64,000 nt of DNA from Kitasatospora herbaricolor (lineage in GTDB: Bacteria > Actinomycetota > Actinomycetes > Streptomycetales > Streptomycetaceae). The notes below the pieces were generated by a model. It ran no database searches and was not told where the DNA came from. It saw only the letters and a list, made by a program, of their open reading frames with translations. Both the position numbers and the translations under genes were made by a program. Shown here one piece after another: positions 39,473 to 49,037 of the stretch. The stretch covers positions 3,968,001 to 4,032,000 of the forward strand of contig NZ_JAUSVA010000002.1 of the NCBI RefSeq assembly GCF_030813695.1, in the 5' to 3' direction. How positions within the stretch are numbered: the stretch's first letter is position 1; each line of letters starts with the position of its first letter.

Positions 39473-39557
39473 TCCCGGAGCCCGGCCCCGGCCAGCCGCC
39501 CGGGGCCGGCACCGCTCAGGCGTACCGGACTTGCCGGCGCAGCCCCGGGCCGCCGGT

Positions 39558-39615
39558 GGGCGGACATGGTGAAGGCCGGGCCCCGATCGGGGCCCGGCCT
39601 TCACCATGTCCGCCC
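39558..39615. terminator. 58-bp perfect palindrome (bidirectional terminator)
   Basis: All 29 positions pair with the other half, with no loop, centred on CGATCG. It lies between the end of the plus-strand repeat peptide gene (39472) and the end of minus-strand hemB (39624). Confidence 0.85.
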
Positions 39616-39623
39616 GCGGCGGC

Positions 39624-40604
39624 TCAGCGCAGCATCGCGGCGGCCTCGACCGCCCAGTACGTCAGGATCTGCTCGGCCCCGGCCCGGCGGATCGAGGTGA
39701 GCGTCTCCAGGATGGTGCGCTCCCGGTCGATCCAGCCGTTGGCGGCGGCGGCCTCGATCATCGAGTACTCGCCGGAGACCTGGTACGCGGAGACCGGCAC
39801 CGGCGAGGCGTCGGCGATCTGGCGCAGCACGTCCAGGTACGCCATGGCCGGCTTCACCATCACCATGTCGGCGCCCTCGGCGAGGTCCTGCTCCAGCTCG
39901 CGGAGCGACTCGCGGGCGTTCGCCGGATCCTGCTGGTAGCTCTTGCGGTCCCCCTTGAGGGACGAGCCGACGGCCTCGCGGAAGGGGCCGTAGAAGGCGG
40001 AGGCGTACTTCGCGGTGTAGGCGAGGATGCCGGTGTCCAGGTGGCCGGCCTCGTCCAGCGCCCGGCGGACCACCGCGATCTGGCCGTCCATCATGCCGGA
40101 CGGGCCGACCAGGTGGACGCCCGCGTCGGCCTGCACCACGGCCATCTCCGCGTACCGGGCCAGCGTCGCGTCGTTGTCCACGCTGCCGTCGGCCGCCAGC
40201 ACGCCGCAGTGGCCGTGGTCGGTGTACTCGTCCAGGCACAGGTCGGACATCACCACGAGCGAGTCGCCGACCTCGGACACCACGTCGCGGATGGCCTGCT
40301 GCAGGATGCCGTCCGGGTTGGTGCCCTCGCTGCCGACCGCGTCCTGGACCTCGGGCACGCCGAAGAGCATCACGCCGCCGAGCCCCGACCCGGCCGCCTC
40401 CACGGCGGCCGCGCGCAGGGTGTCGCGGGTGTGCTGGACCACGCCCGGCATGGAGGAGATCGGCACCGGCTCGCTGACGCCCTCCCGGACGAACAGCGGC
40501 AGGATCAGCTCGGCCGGGTGGAGCCGGGTCTGCGCGACCAGCCGGCGCATCGCCGGGGTGGAGCGCAGGCGACGCGGGCGTACGTACGGGAATTCGGCGG
40601 ACAC
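39624..40604 (-). CDS. hemB: Delta-aminolevulinic acid dehydratase (porphobilinogen synthase) HemB
   Basis: 326 residues from a GTG with GGAGAG eight bases upstream. HemB joins two aminolevulinate molecules into porphobilinogen. The two active-site lysines are K199 ([16 protein letters not shown]) and K251 ([11 protein letters not shown]). The metal loop reads [11 protein letters not shown], with C123, D125 and C133: two of the three zinc cysteines of the classical enzyme and an Asp in the middle. Last gene of the rex-hemACD-hemB cluster, 62 bp after the hemD fusion. Confidence 0.96.
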   Translation of the reverse strand: MSAEFPYVRPRRLRSTPAMRRLVAQTRLHPAELILPLFVREGVSEPVPISSMPGVVQHTRDTLRAAAVEAAGSGLGGVMLFGVPEVQDAVGSEGTNPDGILQQAIRDVVSEVGDSLVVMSDLCLDEYTDHGHCGVLAADGSVDNDATLARYAEMAVVQADAGVHLVGPSGMMDGQIAVVRRALDEAGHLDTGILAYTAKYASAFYGPFREAVGSSLKGDRKSYQQDPANARESLRELEQDLAEGADMVMVKPAMAYLDVLRQIADASPVPVSAYQVSGEYSMIEAAAANGWIDRERTILETLTSIRRAGAEQILTYWAVEAAAMLR

Positions 40605-40666
40605 TGCTTCTCTCTCCGAACGGTCGATCGTCGGGGGAGGCCGCCCGGCCTCCCCCGACGGGATTC

Positions 40667-42349
40667 TCAGCGGGCCTTGCGGCGCGAGCCCGGGCGGCGC
40701 TCGCTGGGCCGGTAGACCGGCTCGCCGGCCGCCGTGGCGGTGTCCCGGCGGCGGGCGCCGAAGTCCGCCAGGGCCTGGGCCAGCGCGGCGGCGGACGGCG
40801 CGGGGGCCATCACGTCGACCCGCAGGCCGTGCTCCTCGGCGGTCTTCGCGGTGGCCGGGCCGATGCAGGCGATCACGGTCACGTTGTGCGGCTTGCCGGC
40901 GATGCCGACCAGGTTGCGCACGGTCGAGGACGAGGTGAAGAGCACCGCGTCGAAACCGCCGCCCTTGATCGCCTCGCGGGTCTCGGCCGGCGGCGGCGAG
41001 GCGCGCACCGTGCGGTAGGCGGTCACGTCGTCGACCTCCCAGCCCAGCTCGACCAGGCCCGCCACCAGGGTCTCGGTGGCGATGTCGGCACGGGGCAGCA
41101 GCACCCGGTCGATCGGGTCGAAGACCGGGTCGTACGGCGGCCAGTCCTCCAGCAGCCCGGCGGCGGACTGCTCGCCGGAGGGCACCAGGTCGGGCTTCAC
41201 GCCGAAGTCGACCAGCGCCTGCGCGGTGGTCTCGCCGACCGCCGCCACCTTGATGCCGGCGAAGGCCCGGGCGTCCAGCCCGTACTCCTCGAACTTCTCG
41301 CGCACCGCGCGCACCGCGTTGACCGAGGTGAACGCGATCCACTCGTAGCGGCCGGTCACCAGGCCCTTGATCGCCCGCTCCATCTGCTGCGGGGTGCGCG
41401 GCGGCTCCACCGCGATGGTGGGCACCTCCTGCGGCACCGCGCCGTACGAGCGCAGCTGGTCGGAGAGGCCGGTGGCCTGCTCCTTGGTCCGCGGCACCAG
41501 GACGTTCCAGCCGAACAGCGGCTTGGTCTCGAACCAGGAGTGCGAGGAGCGGTGCGCGACCTGCTCCCCGACCACGGCTATCACCGAGGTCGCGGTGTCG
41601 ACCGGCGCCGAGACCGGCGAGGGCAGCACCCGGGCGGCCTTCAGGTCGGCGGCGATGGTCGCCAGCGTGGCCGTGAAGCTGCGCTGGCGGGTGGTGGTGC
41701 CGGACAGCGTCGCGCAGAACGCGGAGTCCGGCTTGCGGCCGTTGGCCACCAGCGCGTTGGCGGTGGCGGGCAGCTGACCGAGCGTGGTGCGCACCACCAG
41801 GGTGGTCTCCGGCGCGCCGAGGTCGACCGGGCCGCCGGCCAGCAGGGCGGCGCCGTCCACGAAGCGGACGTCGGTGCCGTTGCTGCCGCGCAGCGGCACA
41901 CCCGCGTAGGCGGGCACGCCGACGGACTGGGCCACGCCCGGGATCACCTCGAACGGGATCGCCGAGCGGGCGCAGGAGAGCATCTCCTCGGCCGCGAAGC
42001 CGTCCAGGCCCGGATCGCCGTCGACCGTGCGGACCACGTGCTTGCCGGCCCGGACGGCCTCGGCCACGAGCCGGGGCAGGTCGAAGGTGCCGTCCTGGTC
42101 CTCGGCGCCCGGCGCCGCGGGGGTGTGCACCTGCACACCGGCCGGACAGTGGCTGCGGACCGCGGCGGCGGTCAGCGGGTCGGCGACCAGGATGTCGGCC
42201 GAGGCCAGCACCTCGACGGCGCGCAGGGTCAGCAGTCCCGGGTCCCCGGGGCCCGCGCCCAGGAAGGTGCAACGCCCCGAAGGAGCGGACCCGGCCGGGA
42301 ACGGGCTCTCGCCCGGGAGGGGGGTGTCGGTGGCAGCGGTGGGGCTCAT
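40667..42349 (-). CDS. hemD: Fused uroporphyrinogen-III methyltransferase / uroporphyrinogen-III synthase
   Basis: 560 residues. Residues about 25-270 are a CobA-type SAM methyltransferase domain, with the N-terminal GAGPGDPGL at 31-39. Residues about 290-530 are a HemD domain ([47 protein letters not shown]). The HemD part closes the linear tetrapyrrole; the CobA part would start the siroheme or cobalamin branch. The CobA half lacks several usual motifs and may be weak or inactive, as noted for some actinomycete fusions. Its ATG overlaps the hemC stop by four bases. Confidence 0.93.
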   Translation of the reverse strand: MSPTAATDTPLPGESPFPAGSAPSGRCTFLGAGPGDPGLLTLRAVEVLASADILVADPLTAAAVRSHCPAGVQVHTPAAPGAEDQDGTFDLPRLVAEAVRAGKHVVRTVDGDPGLDGFAAEEMLSCARSAIPFEVIPGVAQSVGVPAYAGVPLRGSNGTDVRFVDGAALLAGGPVDLGAPETTLVVRTTLGQLPATANALVANGRKPDSAFCATLSGTTTRQRSFTATLATIAADLKAARVLPSPVSAPVDTATSVIAVVGEQVAHRSSHSWFETKPLFGWNVLVPRTKEQATGLSDQLRSYGAVPQEVPTIAVEPPRTPQQMERAIKGLVTGRYEWIAFTSVNAVRAVREKFEEYGLDARAFAGIKVAAVGETTAQALVDFGVKPDLVPSGEQSAAGLLEDWPPYDPVFDPIDRVLLPRADIATETLVAGLVELGWEVDDVTAYRTVRASPPPAETREAIKGGGFDAVLFTSSSTVRNLVGIAGKPHNVTVIACIGPATAKTAEEHGLRVDVMAPAPSAAALAQALADFGARRRDTATAAGEPVYRPSERRPGSRRKAR

Positions 42350-43404
42350 CGGGCTCGCTCCCCCATCAGAGTGGACGCGCCCGCGGCGAGCAGCCGGGCG
42401 GCGAGGGCGTGGCCGAGGGCCTGCGCCTGCTGCTCGGCCGTCTCGTCGAGGACGAGCGGACCATTGGCGGACATCTTCAGCAGCGTGGCGCCGTCGACGG
42501 TGCCGACCACGCCTTCCAGCTGCAGTTCTGGGGGGCCGTCCCCGTCCTGGGGATGCCAGGTGGCGAGGGCGCCGACCGGGGCGGAGCAACCGGCTTCGAG
42601 GGCGGCCAGCAGGGCGCGCTCGGCGGTCACGGCGACCCGGGTGGGGGCGTGGTCCAGGGCGGCGAGCGCGGCGGCGAGCGCCGTGTCCGCGTCGGTGCAC
42701 TCGATGGCGAGGGCGCCCTGGCCGGGGGCCGGGAGCATCAGCTCGGGGTCGAGGTGCCGGCTGATCTCGTCGGCCCGGCCGAGCCGGTTGAGACCGGCCG
42801 CGGCGAGGACCACCGCGTCGAGCTCGCCGGAGGCGACGAAGCCGATCCGGGTGTCGACGTTGCCGCGTATGGGGGTGGTCACGACCGAGGCGCCGCGGGC
42901 GGCGGCCCAGGCGTTCAGCTGCGCGGCGCGGCGCGGGGAGCCGGTGCCGATCCGGGTCTCGCGGCCGGCGCCGGCCAGCTTCTCCGTCAGCTCCTCCAGG
43001 CCGAGGCCCTCCTGCGAGACGAGGGCGTCGCGGACGTCCTCGCGCTCGGGGACGGCGGCCAGCACCAGTCCCTCGGGGGCGGCGGTGGGAAGGTCCTTGA
43101 GGGAGTGCACGGCGAAGTCGATCCGGCCCTCCAGCAAGGCGTCGCGCAGGGCGGACACGAAGACGCCGGTGCCGCCGATCTGCGCGAGGGCCTCGCGCGA
43201 GACGTCGCCGTACGTGGTGATCTCCACCAGTTCGACGGGGCGTCCGGTGACCCGGGTCACCTCGCGGGCGACCATGCCCGACTGCGCCATGGCCAGCGCG
43301 CTGCGGCGGGTGCCGAGCCGCAGCGGCGCGGCCTGGTCGGTGAGCGGTTGACCATTCATGAGGCGATCGTCCCGGTGGTACTCGTGGGATGGCTGACGGT
43401 TCAT
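42346..43404 (-). CDS. hemC: Hydroxymethylbilane synthase HemC
   Basis: 352 residues from the ATG overlapping the hemA stop (ATGA). An internal ATG at residue 16 is just before the family similarity and may be the true start. HemC polymerises four porphobilinogen units on a dipyrromethane cofactor bound to C273 ([13 protein letters not shown]). Other landmarks are [24 protein letters not shown] and [14 protein letters not shown]. Confidence 0.95.
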   Translation of the reverse strand: MNRQPSHEYHRDDRLMNGQPLTDQAAPLRLGTRRSALAMAQSGMVAREVTRVTGRPVELVEITTYGDVSREALAQIGGTGVFVSALRDALLEGRIDFAVHSLKDLPTAAPEGLVLAAVPEREDVRDALVSQEGLGLEELTEKLAGAGRETRIGTGSPRRAAQLNAWAAARGASVVTTPIRGNVDTRIGFVASGELDAVVLAAAGLNRLGRADEISRHLDPELMLPAPGQGALAIECTDADTALAAALAALDHAPTRVAVTAERALLAALEAGCSAPVGALATWHPQDGDGPPELQLEGVVGTVDGATLLKMSANGPLVLDETAEQQAQALGHALAARLLAAGASTLMGERAR

Positions 43405-44822
43405 CTGGCGGCCTCGCCCGTGAGGCTGCCGTTGGCGGGCCGGGCCGGGCCCGGGTTCTGCGGACGGTTGGTCTGCGGGCCCTGGGCCTGCGGGCCCACC
43501 TGCGCGGTGCTCTGGGCGCCGACCGGCGGACCGGAGACCGCGTGCACGGCCGCCGGGTCGAGGTCGAACAGCTCGCGCAGGGCGTCCGCGTAGGAGGCGC
43601 CGCCGGGTTCGGCGGCGAGCTGCTTCACCCGCACGGTGGGCGCGTGCAGCAGCTTGTCGACGACGCGGCGGACGGTCTGGGTGATCTCGGCGCGGGAGCG
43701 CTCGTCCAGGTCGGGCAGCCGGGAGTCCAGCCGGCCGAGCTCGGCGAGCACCACCTCGGAGGCCATCGCGCGCAGCGCGACGACGGTCGGGGCGATCCGG
43801 GCGGCGCGCTGGGCGGCGCCGAACGCGGCCACCTCGTCGGCGACGATGCCGCTGACGGCGTCCACGTCGCCCGCGCCGGGGGTGGCGGCGTGGGCGTGCG
43901 AGAGGCTCTCCAGGTCGACCAGCAGGGCGCCGGGCAGCTCGTGCACGGCGTGGTCGACGTCCCGCGGCATGGCGAGGTCGAGGAAGGCCAGCGGCGTTGC
44001 GCCGGCCCGGGCCGCGACCGCGGCCGCGACGTCCGCGGCCCCGATCACCACGCCGGCCGCGCCGGTGCAGGAGATCACCAGGTCGACGTCGGCCAGCGCC
44101 TCGGGCACCTTGGCCAGGTCGACGGTGCGGACGTTGCCGCCGCCGAGGTTGGCGACCAGCCGCTCGGCCCGCTCGGGCGTGCGGTTGGCGATCAACAGTT
44201 CGCTCACCCCGCTGCGCAGCAGCGTGGCGGCGGCCAGCGAGCTCATCGAGCCCGCGCCGACCACCAGGGCCCGCTTGCCGGCGATCGCCCCGGCGCCCGC
44301 GGCGATCTGCTCCAGGCCGAAGGTGACCAGCGACTGGCCGGCCTTGTCGATCCCGGTCTCGCTGTGCGCCCGCTTGCCGACCCGCAGGGCCTGCTGGAAC
44401 AGCTCGTTGAGGTCGCGTCCGGCGGTGTGCTCCTCCTGCGCGCGCGCGAGCGCGTCGCGGAGCTGGCCGAGGATCTGGCCCTCGCCGACGACCATCGAGT
44501 CCAGGCCGCAGGCCACCGAGAAGAGGTGGTGGACGGCCCGGTCCTCGTAGTGGACGTAGAGGTGCGAGGTGAGTTCCTCCAGGTCGACGCCACTGTGGTG
44601 GGCGAGCAGGAGGGACAGCTCGGCGACGCCGGCGTGGAACTTGTCCACGTCCGCGTACAGCTCGATCCGGTTGCAGGTGTTGAGCAGCGCGGCCTCGGCG
44701 ACGGTCGCCGTGGCGGCGGCGTCGTGCAGCAGCCGGGTCGGGACGTCACCGGTCAGCGCGGCGCGCTCCAGCACCCCGACGGGGGCCGTGCGGTGGCTCA
44801 GCCCTACGACGAGCAGACTCAT
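43401..44822 (-). CDS. hemA: Glutamyl-tRNA reductase HemA
   Basis: 473 residues. HemA reduces glutamyl-tRNA to glutamate-1-semialdehyde, which HemL uses. The catalytic cysteine is C50 in LLNTCNRIELYA; GLSHRTAPV at 7-15, the GEGQILGQ block and the Rossmann motif GAGSMSSLAA are typical. It lies 31 bp after rex in the same operon, so tetrapyrrole synthesis is under redox control. C-terminal 50 residues are low-complexity. Confidence 0.96.
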   Translation of the reverse strand: MSLLVVGLSHRTAPVGVLERAALTGDVPTRLLHDAAATATVAEAALLNTCNRIELYADVDKFHAGVAELSLLLAHHSGVDLEELTSHLYVHYEDRAVHHLFSVACGLDSMVVGEGQILGQLRDALARAQEEHTAGRDLNELFQQALRVGKRAHSETGIDKAGQSLVTFGLEQIAAGAGAIAGKRALVVGAGSMSSLAAATLLRSGVSELLIANRTPERAERLVANLGGGNVRTVDLAKVPEALADVDLVISCTGAAGVVIGAADVAAAVAARAGATPLAFLDLAMPRDVDHAVHELPGALLVDLESLSHAHAATPGAGDVDAVSGIVADEVAAFGAAQRAARIAPTVVALRAMASEVVLAELGRLDSRLPDLDERSRAEITQTVRRVVDKLLHAPTVRVKQLAAEPGGASYADALRELFDLDPAAVHAVSGPPVGAQSTAQVGPQAQGPQTNRPQNPGPARPANGSLTGEAAR

Positions 44823-44853
44823 GCCAGCCCCCTGCCCGGACGGATTCGCTCAC

Positions 44854-45738
44854 TCATGCCGGCATCACCGCGGAGAGGTCGCCCTCGGGGCCCTGGCCGG
44901 GGCCGCCCTTGACCGGCTCGGCCTCGGCCTTGGCGTCGGTCCGCTTGGCGCTCGCGCCGGCGGCCCGGCGCAGCTTGGCGGCCGCGGCCCGGACCGGACC
45001 GGGGGCGCGGTCCAGCACGGACTCGCCCCGGTCGGGCTCCTCGCCGGCCTTGCGCTGCTCGTGGAAGGCCAGGATCTGAAGCTCTATGGACAGATCGACC
45101 TTGCGCACGTCCACGCCGTCCGGGACGGTCAGCACGGTGGGCGCGAAGTTGAGGATGCTGGTGACGCCAGCCTCGACCAGCCGGTCGCAGACCTGCTGGG
45201 CGGCGCCGGGCGGGGTGGTGATGACGCCGATGGAGACGGCCTGCGTCTCCACGATCTCCTCCAGCTCGTCCATGTGGCGCACCGGCAGGCCGGCCGCGCT
45301 GCTGCCGACCACGGCCGGGTCGGCGTCCAGCAGGGCCGCCACCCGGAAGCCGCGGGACGCGAAGCCGCCGTAGTTGGCGAGCGCGTGGCCGAGGTTCCCG
45401 ATGCCGACGATCACCACGGGCCAGTCCTGGGTCAGGCCGAGCTCGCGGGAGATCTGGTAGACGAGGTACTCGACGTCGTAGCCGACACCGCGGGTGCCGT
45501 ACGAGCCGAGGTAGGAGAAGTCCTTGCGCAGCTTCGCGGAGTTCACGCCCGCGGCGGCCGCCAGCTCCTCGGAGGAGACCGTGGGCACCGAGCGCTCGGA
45601 GAGCGCGGTCAGCGCCCGCAGGTACAGCGGGAGGCGGGCGACTGTCGCCTCCGGGATTCCCCGGGCACGCGAGGGTCGGCGCGCGGCGCCCTGGTCGGGC
45701 GTCTGCGAACTGCTCTGTGGTGATCGGCCGATTGCCAC
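44854..45738 (-). CDS. rex: Redox-sensing repressor Rex
   Basis: 294 residues from a GTG with AGGAG six bases upstream. An N-terminal winged helix (residues about 30-105: RLPLYLRALTALSER, VNSAKLRKDFSYLGSYGTRG) binds DNA, and the Rossmann domain with GIGNLG at 112-117 binds NADH or NAD. High NADH releases Rex from its operator. Its own operator is at 45785-45802. In S. coelicolor Rex represses rex-hemACD, cydABCD and nuo, and this operon has the same layout. The C-terminal 60 residues are a charged tail. Confidence 0.97.
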   Translation of the reverse strand: MAIGRSPQSSSQTPDQGAARRPSRARGIPEATVARLPLYLRALTALSERSVPTVSSEELAAAAGVNSAKLRKDFSYLGSYGTRGVGYDVEYLVYQISRELGLTQDWPVVIVGIGNLGHALANYGGFASRGFRVAALLDADPAVVGSSAAGLPVRHMDELEEIVETQAVSIGVITTPPGAAQQVCDRLVEAGVTSILNFAPTVLTVPDGVDVRKVDLSIELQILAFHEQRKAGEEPDRGESVLDRAPGPVRAAAAKLRRAAGASAKRTDAKAEAEPVKGGPGQGPEGDLSAVMPA

Positions 45739-45784
45739 GGTGCTCCTGTGGGTGAAGCTGGGCTTAGGCAGCCAGGCTATGCGT

Positions 45785-45802
45785 TTGTGAACGTGTGCAC
45801 AA
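45785..45802. promoter_or_regulatory. Rex operator (ROP) upstream of rex
   Basis: TTGTGAACGTGTGCACAA matches TTGTGAA-N4-TTCACAA at 13 of 14 fixed positions, 47 bases before the rex start codon, as expected for autoregulation by Rex. Confidence 0.88.
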
Positions 45803-45839
45803 AGATGGTGTCCGATTTGTCCATGAACAGTGACGCGCA

Positions 45840-46577
45840 TCACGCCGGGAATCCCATAGCACCGGAGTCCTCGCGCGCCACCGCCGGGGGCTGCACACCG
45901 AGTGGCCGGGGGCCGTACGGAGCCTCTCGCCGGAGCGACGGGACGGGCTCCCCGTCCGCCCGGGAGCGCGCCCGCGCGAGCCTGGGCCAGGGCACCCGCG
46001 CGGCCTCGCGCAGCGGCTCGGCCCAGTCGGCCGGCGGGCAGGAACGGACGTGTATGCAGTGCCGCAGCAGCTCGGCGGTGACCCGGGCGTCGCCGAGCGC
46101 GGTGTGCGCCGGGTACCGGCCCAGCCCGGCCGCCTCGGCGCAGGCCGCCAGGCCGTAGCCGCCCGCCTCCGGCAGGTGGGCCCGGGCGAGGCGCATGGTG
46201 CAGAGCAGCGGCACGGCGGGCCAGGCCACCCCGATCCGGGCGAACTCACGATCGAGGAAGGCGCGGTCGCAGGTCACGTGGTGGCCGACCAGGACCCGTC
46301 CGGCCAGCAGCTCCAGCAGGTGCGGGGCGACCTCGCGGAAGCGCGGGGCGCCGGCCACGTCGGCCTGGGCGATCCGGTGCACATGGGTCGGGCCGACCGG
46401 GCCCAGCGGGTCGAGCAGGGTGGAGAACTCGGCCTCGGTCCGCAGCCGGCCGTCCAGCAGCACCACGGCGACCTCGACCACGCGATGGCGCCACGGACTG
46501 CGCCCGGTGGTCTCCACGTCGACCACGGCGAAGCCCTCGCTGGCGGACGCCGGCCCGGGGGTTCGGCCGGGAAGCAT
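45840..46577 (-). CDS. DEDDh 3'-5' exonuclease (DnaQ-like)
   Basis: 245 residues. All exonuclease motifs of the DnaQ/epsilon type are visible: D20 and E22 in VVDVETTG, D104 in VTCDRAFLD, and H158 and D163 in HTALGDAR. A C-terminal tail of about 60 residues is Arg/Pro-rich. It may proofread or degrade DNA or RNA; the substrate is not deducible. It ends 100 bp before the rex start and runs in the same direction, so the rex promoter lies between. Confidence 0.88.
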   Translation of the reverse strand: MLPGRTPGPASASEGFAVVDVETTGRSPWRHRVVEVAVVLLDGRLRTEAEFSTLLDPLGPVGPTHVHRIAQADVAGAPRFREVAPHLLELLAGRVLVGHHVTCDRAFLDREFARIGVAWPAVPLLCTMRLARAHLPEAGGYGLAACAEAAGLGRYPAHTALGDARVTAELLRHCIHVRSCPPADWAEPLREAARVPWPRLARARSRADGEPVPSLRREAPYGPRPLGVQPPAVAREDSGAMGFPA

Positions 46578-46887
46578 GACTGCTCTCCTCTGCGGTCAAC
46601 CCCCTCGGCGTCTGCGGCAGGCCCCCCCTGGCGAAACGGGTTAGATCGTAAGCCGACCACGCGGCCGATGGACAGCCGCCTGCAGGGAAATCTTCGCCAC
46701 ACCTACGGCCGTCCCGGGCCGCGACCGCAGCCCGACCGCAGCCCGACCGAGGCCCGACCGGGCGCCGGCCCGACCGGCGGACCGCCCCCGGGGCCGGCCG
46801 GCCCGGGCCACGGCACGGCGACCGGCCGGCCCGCCTCGCGGGTGCGGACGGCCGGGACCAGGCCGCCGGCCGGCCGGAAGGCTCCGC
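46578..46887. other. Intergenic 310 bp, exonuclease to glutaredoxin gene
   Basis: Contains short imperfect repeats of GCAGCCCGACC around 46728-46765 and no gene. The exonuclease promoter is probably near 46600-46660. Confidence 0.5.
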
Positions 46888-47175
46888 TCAGGCGCCCAGG
46901 GCCGCCCGCAGCCGGCGCTCGTCGACCCGCCAGAAGTCGTGCTGGCGGCCGTCGATCAGGGTCACCGGGATCTGCTCCCAGTACTTGCGGTACAGCTCCT
47001 CGTCCTGGGTGATGTCCTTCTCCTCGAAGGCGGCACCGGTCTCGCCGGTCACCCGGACGATCACCTCGCGGGCGTCGTCGCAGAGGTGGCAGCCCGGCTT
47101 GCCGACCAGGGTCACGGTGCGGTCGGCCGGGTTCGAGTTCTTGTCGCGTCGCAGCAGTGGGCTCACCCGGCCCAT
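46888..47175 (-). CDS. Glutaredoxin-like thiol protein
   Basis: 95 residues from the ATG at 47173-47175 with GGAG close upstream; a GTG three codons further in is an alternative. The thioredoxin-fold active site is C29-H-L-C32 in LVGKPGCHLCDDARE, followed by the cis-proline region QIPVTLIDG. This is the DUF836-type glutaredoxin group. It is commonly found beside rex and hemA in streptomycetes. Confidence 0.88.
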   Translation of the reverse strand: MGRVSPLLRRDKNSNPADRTVTLVGKPGCHLCDDAREVIVRVTGETGAAFEEKDITQDEELYRKYWEQIPVTLIDGRQHDFWRVDERRLRAALGA

Positions 47176-47393
47176 TGTGCTCCAGCGCCGCCGGAGCCCG
47201 GGCCGGCCCCGGCGCCGGGCCCCGGACGTCGCCGCGGCGGTCCCCCGTCCGAGGGACCGTTCCGAGGGACCGTCCGGACTCCGGTGCACCCGGTCGCCGC
47301 AGGCGGCGGCGGACCGGTCCGCACCTGGCTGTTAACGGTGCCTGCACGCCGTAGTCACAGGCGGAGCCCCGCGTCCTGGCTATGCTCGGTGCC

Positions 47394-48521
47394 ATGGCCG
47401 TGCTGCGAAGGCTCACCCAGGCGAGGCGTACCCCCACCGAGCGGACCGCGCTGGCGGGCGAGGCCGCCGCCGAGGCGGCGGAGGCCGCCCTGCGCGCGAC
47501 GCCGGCGCCCCTGCCGGACATCCCCGCCGGCCCCTCCGGCACCCCCGCGGCCGGCACCGCCCGGACCCGGGCGGTCCCCGCGGGCGCCGAGGCGCAGACG
47601 GCTGCCGAGACGGACACGGGCGTCGAGACGGACAGGACCGACGGGGCGCCCGGGACGGACGAGGCGCACGGGACGGACGCGGCGCCCACCAAGAGGCCCG
47701 CCAAGGCGCCCAGGCCGCCGGCCGAGAACCACACGCCGGACCCGGACGACCCGCGCGCCGCCGCCTTCTTCGACTGCGACAACACCATCCTGCGCGGCGC
47801 GGCGATCTTCTACCTGGGGATCGGCCTCTACCGCCGGCGGTTCTTCACCCGGCGCGACGTGGCCCGCTTCGGCTGGCAGCAGGCCTGGTTCCGGCTGCAC
47901 GGCACCGAGGACCCGGGCCACATGGCCGACGCCCAGCACACCGCGCTCGGGCTGGTGGCCGGCAAGCGGACCGCCGACCTGGAGGAGATCTGCGAGCAGA
48001 TCTTCGAGGAGGTCATCGCCGAGAAGATCTGGCCGGGGACCCGGGCCCTGGTCCAGATGCACCTGGACGCCGGCCAGCGGGTCTGGCTGGTCACCGCCGC
48101 CCCGCAGGAGGTGGCCCGGATCATCGCCCGCCGGCTCGGCATGACCGGCGCCCTCGGCACGGTGGCCGAGGCCACCGACGGCTACTACACCGGCCGGCTG
48201 GTCGGGGAGCTGCTGCACGGCCCGGCGAAGGCGGCCGCCGTCCGCTCGCTGGCCCGCCGCGAGCGGCTCGACCTCGACCGCTGCGCCGCGTACAGCGACT
48301 CGGCGAACGACATCCCGATGCTCTCGCTGGTCGGCCACCCGTACGTGGTGAACCCGGACGGCGCGCTGCGCCGGCACGCCCGGGCGATGGGCTGGCGGGT
48401 GCGCGACTTCCGGACCGGCCGCAAGGCCGCCCGGGTGGGCATCCCGGCCGCAGCCGCGCTCGGCGTGGTCGCCGGGGCCACCGCGGCCGGCGTCGCCGTG
48501 CACCGCCGCCGTACCGCCTGA
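47394..48521 (+). CDS. HAD-IB family phosphatase (SerB-like) with disordered N-terminus
   Basis: 375 residues from the ATG at 47394 (an in-frame ATG at 47382 is also possible). The first 120 residues are Ala/Thr/Glu-rich and disordered. The HAD core follows: motif I AFFDCDNTIL (D127, D129), motif II LVTAAPQEV, the Lys of GPAKAAAV and motif III SDSANDIPML. A C-terminal hydrophobic segment (AAAALGVVAGATAAGVAV) may tether it to the membrane. A TATGCT hexamer lies only about 8-13 bases before the ATG, with no ribosome site, so the mRNA may be leaderless. Substrate unknown. Confidence 0.87.
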   Translation: MAVLRRLTQARRTPTERTALAGEAAAEAAEAALRATPAPLPDIPAGPSGTPAAGTARTRAVPAGAEAQTAAETDTGVETDRTDGAPGTDEAHGTDAAPTKRPAKAPRPPAENHTPDPDDPRAAAFFDCDNTILRGAAIFYLGIGLYRRRFFTRRDVARFGWQQAWFRLHGTEDPGHMADAQHTALGLVAGKRTADLEEICEQIFEEVIAEKIWPGTRALVQMHLDAGQRVWLVTAAPQEVARIIARRLGMTGALGTVAEATDGYYTGRLVGELLHGPAKAAAVRSLARRERLDLDRCAAYSDSANDIPMLSLVGHPYVVNPDGALRRHARAMGWRVRDFRTGRKAARVGIPAAAALGVVAGATAAGVAVHRRRTA

Positions 48522-49037
48522 CCTCGGGACCGGGCTGCGCCGGAACGGCCGCCGGGCGTCCCGCCCGGCCCGGGCTCCGGCGTCAATCGGGCGGCCGGCC
48601 CGGGCTCCGGCGTCAATCGGGCGGCCGGCCCGGGCCTCGTACGAGCGAACTCCCGACCCCGCCGGACCGGCCGGGCCGCCCGATTGCGAACCTGCCACCG
48701 GATGACCGGATCTGATCGTTCGACAGCACCCGAAAGTCTGGGGTTGCCGGGCTCGAACTCGGGGAAACCGCCGGTCACACCGCGAAAGTTGTCACCGAGC
48801 GCTGTCATTCGGTCACGTTGAGCCGGGCGAATGACGACAGCTCCGGTCAGTATCAGCCGCAGATGCACACGGAGCGGGTCCCAAACGACCACTTCGGCAA
48901 CAGGGTGTAGCTGTCATTGCACAAAGCGTTATTCTCTCCTGGATGCACGCCTCCCCGTGCGTCCTCAGGACGGGGGTGGGGGGTGCTCTCCGCGCAGGCG
49001 GAGGTGATCCGTCCACAGTTCTGCCTCTGGGAGTCCC
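48522..49037. other. bldN upstream region, 516 bp
   Basis: Starts with tandem 30-bp repeats (48566-48634), then becomes less GC-rich from about 48700 to 48960, which should be the bldN promoter area. No gene. No promoter hexamer pair was convincing. Confidence 0.5.
48566..48634. repeat. 30-bp direct repeat, 2.3 copies
   Basis: Two exact head-to-tail copies (48566-48595 and 48596-48625) plus nine bases of a third, just beyond the HAD phosphatase gene. Each copy contains the sequence CTCCGGCGTCAATCGG. Non-coding. Confidence 0.85.

Noticed and set aside
48816..48821. CGTTGA upstream of bldN as an autoregulatory BldN promoter
   Set aside because: No matching -35 at 16-18 bases upstream, so one hexamer alone is not enough.
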